Part shown: positions 27,751 through 27,875 of the stretch, in pieces
How positions within the stretch are numbered: the first letter of the stretch is position 1
Layout: the number at the start of each line of letters is the position of its first letter
Made by a program: the position numbers and the translations under genes
Assembly: GCA_035553055.1 (NCBI GenBank)
Contig: DATNEK010000031.1
Location: forward strand, 1 to 27,875
Length of the DNA: 27,875 bases
Origin: Chersky-822 sp035553055
GTDB lineage: Bacteria > Actinomycetota > Actinomycetes > Streptosporangiales > Streptosporangiaceae
Direction of reading: 5' to 3'
The notes under the pieces: model-generated
What the model was told of the DNA's origin: nothing
What the model saw: only the letters and a program-made list of their open reading frames with translations
Database searches by the model: none

Positions 27751-27875
27751 TCAGGCGGTGGCGGCCTGGGAGTTGCTGTGGGCTACTTCGCGTGCGGCTT
27801 CCAGGTAGGCGAGGGCGCCGCTTGAGCCCGGGTCGTAGGTCATCACCGACTGACCGTAACTCGGCGCCTCGGAGA
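27751..27875 (-). CDS. parA: Chromosome-partitioning ATPase ParA, C-terminal 40 residues
   Basis: The reverse-strand translation from the right edge reads SEAPSYGQSVMTYDPGSSGA, continues LAYLEAAREVAHSN and stops after SQAATA (TGA at 27753-27751). PSYGQSV followed by YDPxSxGAxAYLEAAREV is the conserved C-terminal end of chromosomal ParA/Soj ATPases. The Walker motifs are outside the window. It precedes parB in the same direction, as expected, but with a 1.55 kb gap. Confidence 0.93.
   Translation of the reverse strand, partial: SEAPSYGQSVMTYDPGSSGALAYLEAAREVAHSNSQAATA

Overview
This is a high-G+C actinomycete chromosomal segment from the origin-proximal region. The gene order dnaB-rplI-rpsR-ssb-rpsF ... 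ponA-DUF5318-padR-ino1 ... pcnA-DUF6049-murJ-pseudokinase-sigM-anti-sigma-trxB-trxA ... parB-parA lies on one side of the origin as a single block, as in Streptomyces. In Mycobacterium the same genes are split into two blocks flanking dnaA. High GC, frequent GTG/TTG starts, a PadR-ino1 pair and a MurJ/pseudokinase locus all point to Actinomycetes. A Streptosporangiales- or Treboniales-like member is a guess. No tRNA, rRNA, CRISPR array, insertion sequence or prophage is visible.

Layout. 1-976: 5' part of dnaB (minus). 977-1775: a long spacer with a cluster of DnaA-box-like 9-mers, three consecutive palindromes and one small orphan ORF. 1776-3425: the ribosomal/SSB operon rpsF-ssb-rpsR-rplI (minus), whose leader can fold so as to hide the rpsF ribosome-binding site. 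3713-4846: a small membrane protein and endonuclease IV (plus). 4862-8660: a large class A penicillin-binding protein and a DUF5318 zinc-ribbon protein (minus). 8780-10694: a PadR regulator with a palindromic operator, followed by inositol-phosphate synthase (plus). 10803-13635: an MFS transporter overlapping the convergent CCA-adding enzyme gene pcnA. 13758-20022: a secreted/membrane DUF6049 protein, MurJ lipid II flippase, and a separate membrane pseudokinase. 20149-23188: SigM-like ECF sigma factor, its zinc anti-sigma factor, thioredoxin reductase and thioredoxin, closed by a strong bidirectional terminator. 23313-25200: divergent GNAT acetyltransferase and threonine aldolase. 25209-27875: a parS site, parB, a 1.55 kb spacer, and the 3' end of parA.

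The genes fall into a few modules: replication and segregation (dnaB, ssb, parA, parB, parS), ribosomal proteins, cell-wall synthesis (PBP, MurJ, pseudokinase), and redox/envelope stress (sigM, anti-sigma, trxBA). Housekeeping genes look ordinary and intact. The unusual material is in the spacers: DnaA-box clusters, a candidate S6:S18 leader, a PadR operator, a set of leaderless-type promoters including one that would drive a tiny coupled uORF, and an enlarged, repeat-containing parA-parB spacer. I did not find a wholly new multi-gene system.
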